Below are positions 26,035 to 33,854 of a DNA stretch of 64,000 nt, one piece after another (position 1 is the first letter of the stretch; every line of letters starts with the position of its first letter). Source of the stretch: Fibrisoma montanum (GTDB taxonomy: Bacteria; Bacteroidota; Bacteroidia; Cytophagales; Spirosomataceae); the NCBI RefSeq assembly GCF_003583365.1, contig NZ_QXED01000014.1, positions 1-64,000 of the forward strand. The letters are read 5' to 3'. Under the pieces are notes generated by a model. That model made no database searches and was not told the DNA's origin. It saw only the letters and a list, made by a program, of their open reading frames with translations. Made by a program: the position numbers and the translations under genes.

Positions 26035-27222
26035 ATGCTTGAGCAAACCTGGCGGTGGTTCGGTCCAACCGACCCCGTAACCCTCAGCGACGTCCGACAG
26101 GCCGGCGCTACCGGCGTCGTAACGGCGCTCCACCATATTCCGAACGGCGAGGTATGGCCTATTGATGACATCCGCGAACGGAAGGCGTACATCGAGCAGG
26201 CGGGGCTGACCTGGTCGGTGGTCGAAAGCATTCCGGTTAACGAAGCCATCAAGACCCGCAGCGGTAATTTCCGGCAGTGCATCGAGAATTACAAAGAGTC
26301 GATTGCAAACCTGGCTCAGTGCGGCATCGATACGGTTTGCTACAATTTTATGCCCGTGCTCGACTGGACCCGTACCGATCTGGACTGTCCCATGCCCGAT
26401 GGGTCGACAGGGCTGCGGTTTGATGCGGCTGAGTTTGCCGCGTTTGAGCTGTTCGTACTTCGGCGGCCGGGGGCTGAATATCACTACACCGACGAGCAGA
26501 AACGCCGGGCGCAGCAGGTGTTTGAGGGGCTGGACGAAACCCAGGCCCGGCGTCTGACCCGTACGATCATCGCGGGCCTGCCCGGTTCGGAAGAAAGCTA
26601 CACGGTCGAGCAGTTTCAGGATGCACTGGGTGCGTACAAGGACATCAGCGACCGGGACCTTCGGCAGAATCTGTACGCGTTTCTGCGCGAGATTGTGCCG
26701 GTTGCCGAATCGGCAGGTGTCCGGCTGTCGATTCACCCGGATGACCCTCCGTACCCGATTCTGGGGCTGCCCCGGGTAGTCAGCACCGAAGCGGATGCCC
26801 GGGCGCTGCTGGCCGCGGCCGATTCGCCGGCGAATGGAATTTGTTTCTGCACGGGCTCGTACGGTGTCCGGCCCGATAATGACCTGGTCGGGATGGTCGA
26901 GCGACTGGGCCCGAAGATTCACTTCATTCACCTGCGCAGTACCCAACGCCATGCCGACGGCAGTTTCCACGAAGCCAATCACCTCGACGGTGATGTCGAT
27001 ATGTTCGGCGTCATGCGGGCGCTGTTGCTGGAGCAGGAACGGAGAAAAGGAGCAGGGAGAGAGGACCTGCGAATGCCGTTCCGTCCGGATCACGGCCATC
27101 GAATGCTGGATGATCTGCGCTCGTCCAAGCGAATCAATCCGGGGTATACAGCCATCGGGCGGCTGCGCGGCCTGGCTGAGCTGCGGGGGTTGATGCTGGG
27201 CATTGTCCGCAGTGGCCTTTAA
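26035..27222 (+). CDS. uxuA: Mannonate dehydratase
   Basis: About 395 residues from ATG 26035 ([20 protein letters not shown]); E. coli UxuA has 394. Conserved blocks: [68 protein letters not shown] with the Cys/metal region, and [13 protein letters not shown]. The TIM-barrel enzyme converts D-mannonate into 2-keto-3-deoxygluconate. The upstream extension in frame to 25819 has no homology-like features and overlaps the divergent transporter. The fructuronate reductase (uxuB) that makes its substrate is not in the window. Confidence 0.93.
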   Translation: MLEQTWRWFGPTDPVTLSDVRQAGATGVVTALHHIPNGEVWPIDDIRERKAYIEQAGLTWSVVESIPVNEAIKTRSGNFRQCIENYKESIANLAQCGIDTVCYNFMPVLDWTRTDLDCPMPDGSTGLRFDAAEFAAFELFVLRRPGAEYHYTDEQKRRAQQVFEGLDETQARRLTRTIIAGLPGSEESYTVEQFQDALGAYKDISDRDLRQNLYAFLREIVPVAESAGVRLSIHPDDPPYPILGLPRVVSTEADARALLAAADSPANGICFCTGSYGVRPDNDLVGMVERLGPKIHFIHLRSTQRHADGSFHEANHLDGDVDMFGVMRALLLEQERRKGAGREDLRMPFRPDHGHRMLDDLRSSKRINPGYTAIGRLRGLAELRGLMLGIVRSGL

Positions 27223-27271
27223 GACAAGAAGCCGGGATGATCTGTTATCTTGCCAGCAAACGGGGGGAGTT

Positions 27272-27397
27272 ATGGAAGTTACCGACAAACCGAAACGGCC
27301 GGCTCCTTGGGTTATCCGGGACTGGAGCCAGCCGGTTGACGTGTTGTCTGACTGCCGGTTTAGGCCGGATGAACTGATTGCTTCACCGAAAAAATAA
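27272..27397 (+). CDS. Small hypothetical protein (41 residues) between uxuA and uxaC
   Basis: Short ORF starting at ATG 27272 behind a GGGGGGAG purine run (a rare Shine-Dalgarno-like site here), encoding MEVTDKPKRPAPWVIRDWSQ, then VDVLSDCRFRPDELIASPKK. A terminator follows within 3 nt, as at the end of a real transcript. No family known. Its place between two hexuronate genes suggests it belongs to the operon, but being so short it may be noise. Confidence 0.4.
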   Translation: MEVTDKPKRPAPWVIRDWSQPVDVLSDCRFRPDELIASPKK

Positions 27398-27399
27398 AG

Positions 27400-27426
27400 A
27401 AAGCCGGGAGAAACAGCCCGGCTTTT
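27400..27426 (+). terminator. Intrinsic terminator between uxuA/small ORF and uxaC
   Basis: AAAGCCGGG (27400-27408) pairs with CCCGGCTTT (27417-27425), followed by T. The uxaC ATG at 27440 is only 14 nt beyond, so it may act as an attenuator as well as a terminator. Confidence 0.7.
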
Positions 27427-27439
27427 GCTTTATACAAGT

Positions 27440-28870
27440 ATGGAAACATTGACCGGCCCCAAGGCTTTTCTTACCGACGACTTCCTGCTTCAGACCGAAA
27501 CGGCCCGGCGGCTTTATCACGACTTCGCCCGCCCGATGCCTATCATCGATTATCACTGCCATCTGCCGCCTGATCAGATTGCAGCCGATAAACGCTTCGA
27601 GAACCTGACCCAGATCTGGCTTTATGGCGACCACTACAAGTGGCGGGCCATGCGTACCAACGGGGTACCGGAGCCGTTTATCACCGGCGACGTGAGCGAC
27701 TACGAGAAGTTTGAAAAGTGGGCTGAAACCGTGCCGTACACCCTGCGGAACCCGCTCTACCACTGGACACACATGGAGTTAAAAAATCCGTTCAGGGTGG
27801 AGGAAATTCTGACGGCCCGGACCGCCCGGACGATTTACGAAACCTGCACCGAACAACTGCAAAGCCAGTTTACGACGCGGGCGCTGCTTCGTCATTTCGA
27901 CGTGCGGGTGGTCTGCACCACCGACGACCCGACCGATTCGCTCGACTACCACCGGGCTATCTCGGAGAGCGGATTTGGGATAAAAGTTCTTCCGACGTTC
28001 CGGCCCGATAAGGCCATGGCCGCCGAAAATCCGGCTGCGTTCCGGGCCTACGTTCAGAAACTGGGCGAAACGGTCAACGTCGAAATCCGGACGCTGGCCG
28101 AGTTTCTGGATGCGCTGAAAGCCCGCCATGACTACTTTGCCGAGATGGGCTGCCGGCTGTCTGACCACGGCCTGGAAACGATCTACGCAGAGCCGTACCT
28201 CGACCGCGAGATCCGGGTGACGTTCAACAACCTGATGCACCACTGGCCCGGCGACATCGACCTGCTGAGCCCGTCCGACGTAGCTAAATTCAAGTCGTTC
28301 ATGCTCCAGCAGTTTGCCGAGTGGGACTGGGAGAAGGGCTGGACGCAGCAGTTTCACCTGGGGGCGCTGCGGAATAACAACCGCCGGATGCTGCGCCAAC
28401 TGGGACCCGATACGGGCTGGGACAGCATCGGCGATTTTCGCCATGCGTCGGCCACGGCCAGATTTCTGGGCGATCTGGATGACCGCGACAAGCTGGCCAA
28501 AACGATTCTGTACAACCTCAACCCCGCCGACAATGAAGTGATGGCGACCATGATCGGTAACTTCAACGACGGGTCGGTTCGTGGCAAGGTGCAGTTTGGG
28601 TCGGGCTGGTGGTTCCTCGATCAGAAAGACGGCATGGAAAAGCAGATGAACGCCCTCTCGAACATGGGATTGCTCAGCGCGTTCGTCGGGATGCTGACCG
28701 ACTCCCGGAGCTTTCTGTCCTACAGTCGCCACGAGTACTTCCGCCGGATTCTGTGCAACCTCTTCGGCAACGACGTCGAGAACGGCGAACTGCCGAATGA
28801 TGTCGAGTGGATTGGCCAGATCGTACAGGATGTCTGCTACAACAACGCCGAGCGGTATTTCGGATTTTAA
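27440..28870 (+). CDS. uxaC: Glucuronate (uronate) isomerase
   Basis: A 476-residue amidohydrolase-fold isomerase: FLTDDFLLQTETARRLYHDFA, the metal-ligand motif IIDYHCHLPP at about 36-45, then LWLYGDHYKWRAMRTNGV, VVCTTDDPTDSLDYH, FHLGALRNNNRRML, GGWWF-type SGWWFLDQKDGMEKQM and MLTDSRSFLSYSRHEYFRR. It interconverts glucuronate/fructuronate and galacturonate/tagaturonate, the first step for both branches. ATG 27440 is chosen since TTG 27425 lies inside the terminator. It is convergent with the molybdenum hydroxylase operon across an inverted repeat. Confidence 0.95.
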   Translation: METLTGPKAFLTDDFLLQTETARRLYHDFARPMPIIDYHCHLPPDQIAADKRFENLTQIWLYGDHYKWRAMRTNGVPEPFITGDVSDYEKFEKWAETVPYTLRNPLYHWTHMELKNPFRVEEILTARTARTIYETCTEQLQSQFTTRALLRHFDVRVVCTTDDPTDSLDYHRAISESGFGIKVLPTFRPDKAMAAENPAAFRAYVQKLGETVNVEIRTLAEFLDALKARHDYFAEMGCRLSDHGLETIYAEPYLDREIRVTFNNLMHHWPGDIDLLSPSDVAKFKSFMLQQFAEWDWEKGWTQQFHLGALRNNNRRMLRQLGPDTGWDSIGDFRHASATARFLGDLDDRDKLAKTILYNLNPADNEVMATMIGNFNDGSVRGKVQFGSGWWFLDQKDGMEKQMNALSNMGLLSAFVGMLTDSRSFLSYSRHEYFRRILCNLFGNDVENGELPNDVEWIGQIVQDVCYNNAERYFGF

Positions 28871-28887
28871 TGAGAATGAAAAATGGC

Positions 28888-28966
28888 ACGCAGATTTTCA
28901 GGATGCTTATGATTAACTATGATTTTACATATCATAATCAATCATAAGTATCCTGAAAATCTGCGT
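28888..28966. repeat. 36-bp imperfect inverted repeat between convergent genes
   Basis: ACGCAGATTTTCAGGATGCT.. (28888-28923) and 28931-28966 match in 33 of 36 positions around a 7-nt loop. It separates uxaC from the molybdenum hydroxylase operon, where it may end transcripts from both sides. This type of repeat (ATCTGCG/CAGAT ends, TATGATT core) resembles dispersed hairpins seen in Cytophagales genomes. Confidence 0.85.
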
Positions 28967-28981
28967 TCTAATAACCACAAA

Positions 28982-31213
28982 TTACATCACCTTATCCAAC
29001 TGGATCGGCAGGTCATAGATGCGCTTGCCGGTGGCGTGGAAGATCGCGTTCGCAATGGCCGCGGGCATGGCCACCAGGCCGATTTCGCCTACACCCTTCA
29101 CCCCGAGCGGATTGACGATCGTATCATTTTCTTCCACAAAGACGACATCGAGGTCGTGAATGTCGGCGCAGACCGGAATGTGGTACTCAGCCAGATCGTG
29201 GTTCATAAACCGGCCGTAGCGGTGATCCATCACGCTTTCTTCCTGCAGGGCATGGCTGATGCCCCAGACCATCCCGCCGATAATCTGGCTGCGAGCGGTG
29301 CGGGGATTTAGAATCCGACCGGCCGCAACCGCCGTAACGGCCCGGGTTACGTGTACGGTTCCGAACTCCTCATCGACCTGCACCTCCACAAACGCGGCTG
29401 CATGGGCATTGCGCGAATGGCTGTTATGTTTGATGAGGTTGGGAATGGACGTAGCCGTTTCGGTGACGGCCCGGCCTCTGTTCCGGCTGACCACTTCCAG
29501 CAGTGATACCCGTTTCGACGGATTTTGTCGTAGCTGAATTGCCCCGTCGATGAACTGCACATCGTCGAAGCCAACCCCGACAAACGGTGATTTGGGGAGC
29601 CGCTTAGCCATCCGGAAGAGGGTTTTGGCTAAGGCGTCACAAGCCGATTTTACGGCCGAACCGACCGTTGAGGCTGTCCACGATCCGCCTTGAATGGGAG
29701 CCGGGGGCATGGTCGTATCGCCCAGGCGGAAAACCACATCGTCGATCGGCATCCCGAGCGTATCGGCGGCAATCTGCGTCATGATCGTGTACGTACCGGT
29801 GCCGATGTCGGCCGTGGCGCTCCGAACCCGTAGTTTACCGTTGACGGTCAGGGTGGCTTCGGCGCGGGCCGGCACCTGAGCCGCATCCCATATCCCCGTG
29901 GCCATGCCCCAGCCGATCAGATTATGCCCCCGCTGCATCGACCGGGGCTCGGGGTTGCGCGTTGCCCAGCCAAACCGTTCGGCTCCCTGCCGGAAACATT
30001 CGCGCAGTTCCTTGCTCGAAAACGGTTTGTCTTTCTCCGTCCAGTCGCGCTCGGTGTAGTTTTTAAGCCGGAAGTCCAGCGGGTCCATGCCTAGCTTATA
30101 GGCCAGCTCATCGACGGCGCTTTCAATGGCATGAAGGCCGGTGACGCCACCCGGTGCCCGCATATCGAGGGGCGTATACAGATCCAGCGATTTTATCTTG
30201 TAGCGGAGGGTGGCGTTTTCGGACGGATAAAGTTTACCGGTCCAGTTAACAACCGTTTCCATGTAGTCCTCAAACTGCGACGTAGCGGCCATGGCCTCGT
30301 GCGTGATGGATGTCAGCGTCCCGTCGGGTCGTGCGCCGAGTCGAACGTTCTGAACCGTAGCGGGTCGGTGGCCGAAGCTCCACATCTGCTGCCGGGTGAG
30401 CGATACCCGTACCGAGCGCTTCAGGTCGCGGGCGGCCATCACCGCCAGAAACAACTGATATTGCGGCCGCAGTCCCGAACCAAACGCGCCCCCGACGTAG
30501 GGTGATACCACCCGAACCTGGTTGAAGGGAATGTTGAAGGCCTGCGTGACGTACAGCAGGCTGTTGGTCACGCCCTGCGTTTTGTCGTAGATGGTCAGAA
30601 ACCCGTTTTTGCCGTATTCGACCGTACTGGCAAACATTTCCATTGGATTATGGTGCTGCATGCCGTGAATGTACTGCGCCGACTGCTGCACGGGGGCTTC
30701 GGCAAAGGCCTGATCGGCATCCCCACGCGGCTTGGGCGGCAGCGGTTTGAAGATGTTCATCACCCCCGGATTCGGGTCGCGAACCGCATCGAGGTGCTTC
30801 AGCAGATCGGTATCGCAGGGCGTAGCTTCATACGCTACATCCACCAGCATGGCCGCGTACCGGGCCAGCTCGAAGGTTTCGGCGACCACCAGCGCGACGG
30901 GCTGGCCGTTGTACTTGATTTCGTTGTCGTACAGCGGCCGGAAGGGAGAGCCCGGAGGGGCGTCCTGATCCTTGTAGCTGACGTCGAACCAGGCCGTTTT
31001 GGGGCGATTTTCATGCGTGAAAACCGCGATGACGCCGTTGACCGCCAGTGCCCTGCTGGTGTCAAGGCGGATGATCCGGCCTTTGGTAATCGTACTCGAC
31101 ACAACCACGCCGTAGGCCAGATCCGGTACGTTGAACTCAGCGGCATATTTCGCCTGACCCGTCACTTTCTCGTGACCGTCGACGCGGGTGATGGGTTCTC
31201 CGATGTATTTCAT
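28982..31213 (-). CDS. Xanthine dehydrogenase-family molybdopterin-binding subunit
   Basis: A 743-residue large subunit of the XDH/aldehyde oxidoreductase family, YagR-like: GEPITRVDGHEKVTGQAKYAAEF at the N-terminus, YVGGAFGSGLRPQYQLF, DMRAPGGVTGLHAIESAVDELA, the molybdopterin region SATADIGTGTYTIM, and the catalytic glutamate in KGVGEIGLVAMPAAIANAI near the C-terminus. It oxidises aldehydes or N-heterocycles; the substrate is not known. Third gene of the operon after the [2Fe-2S] and FAD subunits. A CoxF/PaoD-type maturation gene is not seen in the window. Confidence 0.9.
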   Translation of the reverse strand: MKYIGEPITRVDGHEKVTGQAKYAAEFNVPDLAYGVVVSSTITKGRIIRLDTSRALAVNGVIAVFTHENRPKTAWFDVSYKDQDAPPGSPFRPLYDNEIKYNGQPVALVVAETFELARYAAMLVDVAYEATPCDTDLLKHLDAVRDPNPGVMNIFKPLPPKPRGDADQAFAEAPVQQSAQYIHGMQHHNPMEMFASTVEYGKNGFLTIYDKTQGVTNSLLYVTQAFNIPFNQVRVVSPYVGGAFGSGLRPQYQLFLAVMAARDLKRSVRVSLTRQQMWSFGHRPATVQNVRLGARPDGTLTSITHEAMAATSQFEDYMETVVNWTGKLYPSENATLRYKIKSLDLYTPLDMRAPGGVTGLHAIESAVDELAYKLGMDPLDFRLKNYTERDWTEKDKPFSSKELRECFRQGAERFGWATRNPEPRSMQRGHNLIGWGMATGIWDAAQVPARAEATLTVNGKLRVRSATADIGTGTYTIMTQIAADTLGMPIDDVVFRLGDTTMPPAPIQGGSWTASTVGSAVKSACDALAKTLFRMAKRLPKSPFVGVGFDDVQFIDGAIQLRQNPSKRVSLLEVVSRNRGRAVTETATSIPNLIKHNSHSRNAHAAAFVEVQVDEEFGTVHVTRAVTAVAAGRILNPRTARSQIIGGMVWGISHALQEESVMDHRYGRFMNHDLAEYHIPVCADIHDLDVVFVEENDTIVNPLGVKGVGEIGLVAMPAAIANAIFHATGKRIYDLPIQLDKVM

Positions 31214-31221
31214 AATAAGGG

Positions 31222-31318
31222 GGATAAAAGGGAGAAGAGGAGGAAGGGGATGAAGGGGATTGGAACCAGACCGTGTCCTTTCATCCCTTTACTCCCCTTC
31301 CTCCCTTTTCTCCTTATT
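31222..31318. repeat. Polypurine/polypyrimidine inverted repeat
   Basis: A GGA-rich left arm (about 31222-31258, AAAAGGGAGAAGAGGAGG..) pairs imperfectly with a TCC-rich right arm (about 31277-31318). The right arm encodes the last residues (KEKREEGE) and stop of the FAD subunit. A second such repeat lies at 53500-53596. Confidence 0.7.
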
Positions 31319-32338
31319 TATAGCCATACCCAACGCCCGAACGATGGCGCGTTTGGCGAGGTCAATTTTAAACGTATTGTGGCCGTAGCCGACGGCGCCT
31401 TCGAGCAGGGCTTCGGCCACGGGTTGAAAGTGTTCGCGGGTGGCGGTCCTGCCGATAAGCAACTGTTCGGCCTCGGGTTTCCGCCAGGGTTTGTGCGCTA
31501 CTCCACCCAGCGCCAGGCGGGCGTTGGTAACGACGTCGCCGTCCATTTCAAGTCCCACCGCGACCGACACCAGCGCAAACGCGTAGGAGGAACGATCACG
31601 CAGTTTGAGGTAGGTATAGTGGTCAGGAAACCCCTGGGGCGGCAGCTCGATGGCCGTAACGAGTTCGTCCGGACGTAGCGTATGGTCAAACTGGGGTTCG
31701 CTGCCGGGGAGCCGGTGCAGGTTGCCGATAGGTACCGTACGGTCGCCGTTGGGACCCGTCACGTGAATCGTAGCGTCGAGCGCCGTCAGTGCCACGGCCA
31801 TGTCCGATGGATGCGTGGCAATGCAGTGCACCGTACCGTCCGACGCTTCGGTGCCCAGAATGGCGTGGATGCGGTTGTAGCCACCCAGGGCTCCGCAGCC
31901 CGCTGGTCCCGTGCCGGTTATCTGGTCGCTGTGATGCATCTGCCGTTTGTTGCAGGGCATGGCCGTATCGTAGAAGTAATAGCAGCGCGTCCGCTGAAAC
32001 AGGTTGCCGCCGTTGGTGGCCATGTTGCGCAACTGAGCCGAAGCCGCCGACAGGATCGCCTGCGACAGCAGCGGATACCGTTGTTCAACCAGCGGGTGAT
32101 AGGCCGTATCGGCGTTGGTGACTAGTGCGCCCAGTCGTAGACCGCCGTTGTCCAGTTCGTCGATGGTGTTGAGCGGCAGCCGGTTAATGTCGATGAGCCG
32201 GTTTGGCTGTTCCACATTGACCTTCATCAGATCGAGGAGGTTCGTACCTCCCGCGATGAATTTAGCCCTGGCCGGACCGGCGAGCTCGTGAACTGCTTCC
32301 GTCACTTCGGTGGGGCGGGCGTAAGAAAAAGGGTGCAT
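31289..32338 (-). CDS. Xanthine dehydrogenase-family FAD-binding subunit
   Basis: A 349-residue protein of the CO dehydrogenase/XDH flavoprotein family: FSYARPTEVTEAVHEL, the FAD pyrophosphate motif AKFIAGGTNLLDLMK, then NTIDELDNGGLRLGALVT, and MATNGGNLFQRTRCYYF with the cysteine cluster (C in RTRCYYFYDTAMPCNKR) that holds an extra [4Fe-4S] cluster in PaoB-like subunits. It passes electrons between the [2Fe-2S] clusters and FAD. Middle gene of the operon; the C-terminal KEKREEGE comes from a repeat arm. Confidence 0.9.
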   Translation of the reverse strand: MHPFSYARPTEVTEAVHELAGPARAKFIAGGTNLLDLMKVNVEQPNRLIDINRLPLNTIDELDNGGLRLGALVTNADTAYHPLVEQRYPLLSQAILSAASAQLRNMATNGGNLFQRTRCYYFYDTAMPCNKRQMHHSDQITGTGPAGCGALGGYNRIHAILGTEASDGTVHCIATHPSDMAVALTALDATIHVTGPNGDRTVPIGNLHRLPGSEPQFDHTLRPDELVTAIELPPQGFPDHYTYLKLRDRSSYAFALVSVAVGLEMDGDVVTNARLALGGVAHKPWRKPEAEQLLIGRTATREHFQPVAEALLEGAVGYGHNTFKIDLAKRAIVRALGMAINKEKREEGE

Positions 32339-32376
32339 GATTCCTGAGTTTTAGGTGTACCATACGCTGAAACCGG

Positions 32377-32895
32377 CTACTTGCCGGTATCCAGTTGCAT
32401 CACGTCGCAGATCGCATCGACAATGTGCGGGTAGGCCCCGCAGCGGCAGAGATTACCGCTCATCAGTTCGCGAACGTCGGCAACGGTCCGGACCTGACCT
32501 TCGTTGATCATCCCTACGGCCGAGCAGATCTGACCGGGGGTGCAGTAACCACACTGAAAAGCGTCATGGTCAATGAACGCCTTTTGTACGGGGTGGAGAG
32601 CTCCGTCCGTAGCCAATCCTTCAATGGTCGTGATGGCATGATCGTCGTGCATGACAGCCAATGTCAGGCAGGCGTTGATCCGTTTGCCGTTCACGAGAAC
32701 CGTACAGGCCCCGCACTGACCGTGATCGCAGCCTTTTTTAGTGCCGGTCAGGTTGGCATACTCGCGCAGGGCATCGAGCAGGGTTGTCCACGGAGCCAGG
32801 TTGAGTTGATAGGACGTACCGTTGACGGTAAGCGTAATGGGTTGAAGAGGAACAGGGGCGCTTTCAACGGTCGGAGCGGGCAAGGTCGTCTGCAT
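32377..32895 (-). CDS. [2Fe-2S]-binding subunit of molybdenum hydroxylase
   Basis: 172 residues from ATG 32895. Plant-type [2Fe-2S] motif GCDHGQCGACTVLVNG followed by the lone C in NACLTLA, then the second cluster pair CGYCTPGQ and NLCRCGAYPHI. It has no twin-arginine signal (E. coli PaoA has one), so this enzyme is probably cytoplasmic. The upstream in-frame region to 33012 overlaps a hairpin and has no family content. First gene of the operon. Confidence 0.92.
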   Translation of the reverse strand: MQTTLPAPTVESAPVPLQPITLTVNGTSYQLNLAPWTTLLDALREYANLTGTKKGCDHGQCGACTVLVNGKRINACLTLAVMHDDHAITTIEGLATDGALHPVQKAFIDHDAFQCGYCTPGQICSAVGMINEGQVRTVADVRELMSGNLCRCGAYPHIVDAICDVMQLDTGK

Positions 32896-32996
32896 AAATT
32901 TTGGTCGTTGAGTACCTGGCTGAACCCAATACGGGTGGAGTTGTTCAGGGAAGTTAGTGAACCGGCCCGGGTGGTATCGCCGGTAAGGGTATAAAC

Positions 32997-33028
32997 GCCG
33001 GAAGCCGCCCACATGGGCGGCTTCCGGC
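32997..33028. terminator. Hairpin between head-GIN gene and molybdenum hydroxylase operon
   Basis: Perfect 14-bp arms GCCGGAAGCCGCCC (32997-33010) and GGGCGGCTTCCGGC (33015-33028) with loop ACAT, 60 nt past the stop of the minus-strand GIN gene, so a likely end of that operon. No T-run. Confidence 0.6.
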
Positions 33029-33087
33029 TTATCACGTATATTGTTGTTTACCAGATCAGGCTGCCTGGCCTGAAGGGCCGTTTTGAA

Positions 33088-33801
33088 TTAACCATCCCGG
33101 CGGACCGAACTGGCACCGGACGTATTGCTGCTGATCGACGGCGCCCCTTTGTACCGAACGCTGCTGGCTCCGCTGGCTTCAACGGTCAGTTCTTTGGCCG
33201 CGTTGATCTGCACACTGCTCGCTCCCGACGCATCGACCGTAGCGGTTTCCGTTTTGAGGTCATACGCCCGGAGCCGGGTAGCGCCCGATACATCGCCTTT
33301 TACTTTATCGGCGCGGCCCTTCAGCGTTACGTTCGACGCGCCCGACAGGTCCATCGTCAGCCGGTCGGCGTCAACGTCGATGGTTGAGGTCGATGCGCCC
33401 GAAACGCTTAGATCCAGCGCATCCTGTTTGCGAAAGCCGGTGATGGTCGACGTACTGGCTCCCGACAGGTCGGCCCCGCGCAGGGCCGGCATCACTACGT
33501 CGATGTTGACCCGCTCGCGGTTGTTCCGGCGCATGTTCTGCCGGTAACGAACGACCAGCGTACCGCCCGATACGTTCGCTTCCAGGTCATCGATGTCCTG
33601 TTTGCGGCCGGATGCTTTCACGCTGTAGTTGCTACCCTGCCGGACGCTGATGGTGAAAGCGCTGCCCAGGCTCACCTTATCGAAGTTGCTAAGCGAAAAG
33701 GTGCGGGTTTCGTCTTGCGCGACGGCGGCTATGGAAGCCAGGGTTAGCAGGAAGGTGCCGGCAAACAAAGCCAGACGGGATGCGATCGGATTGCGTTTCA
33801 T
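33088..33801 (-). CDS. Head-GIN (DUF2807) domain exported protein
   Basis: 237 residues from ATG 33801: signal peptide (LALFAGTFLLTLASIAAVA, cleavage before QDE) and one DUF2807 domain of repeated SGAS motifs (SGASTST, SGASNVT, SGATRLR, SGASSVQ, SGASSVR), which builds a beta-solenoid. Its function is unknown. It lies 53 bp after the PspC-GIN gene and repeats the same C-terminal fold, so it is probably a soluble or envelope partner of that protein. The reading frame extends to 33855, but ATG 33801 gives the signal peptide. Confidence 0.88.
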   Translation of the reverse strand: MKRNPIASRLALFAGTFLLTLASIAAVAQDETRTFSLSNFDKVSLGSAFTISVRQGSNYSVKASGRKQDIDDLEANVSGGTLVVRYRQNMRRNNRERVNIDVVMPALRGADLSGASTSTITGFRKQDALDLSVSGASTSTIDVDADRLTMDLSGASNVTLKGRADKVKGDVSGATRLRAYDLKTETATVDASGASSVQINAAKELTVEASGASSVRYKGAPSISSNTSGASSVRRDG

Positions 33802-33854
33802 ACGATTGATTAGGTTTGAGTAAGGACAGATAAAAACAGGTAACGTTGCATTCA

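Noticed and set aside
25990-27288. 432-codon minus-strand frame over uxuA
   Set aside because: Shadow of uxuA; no motif, and overlaps the divergent promoter region.
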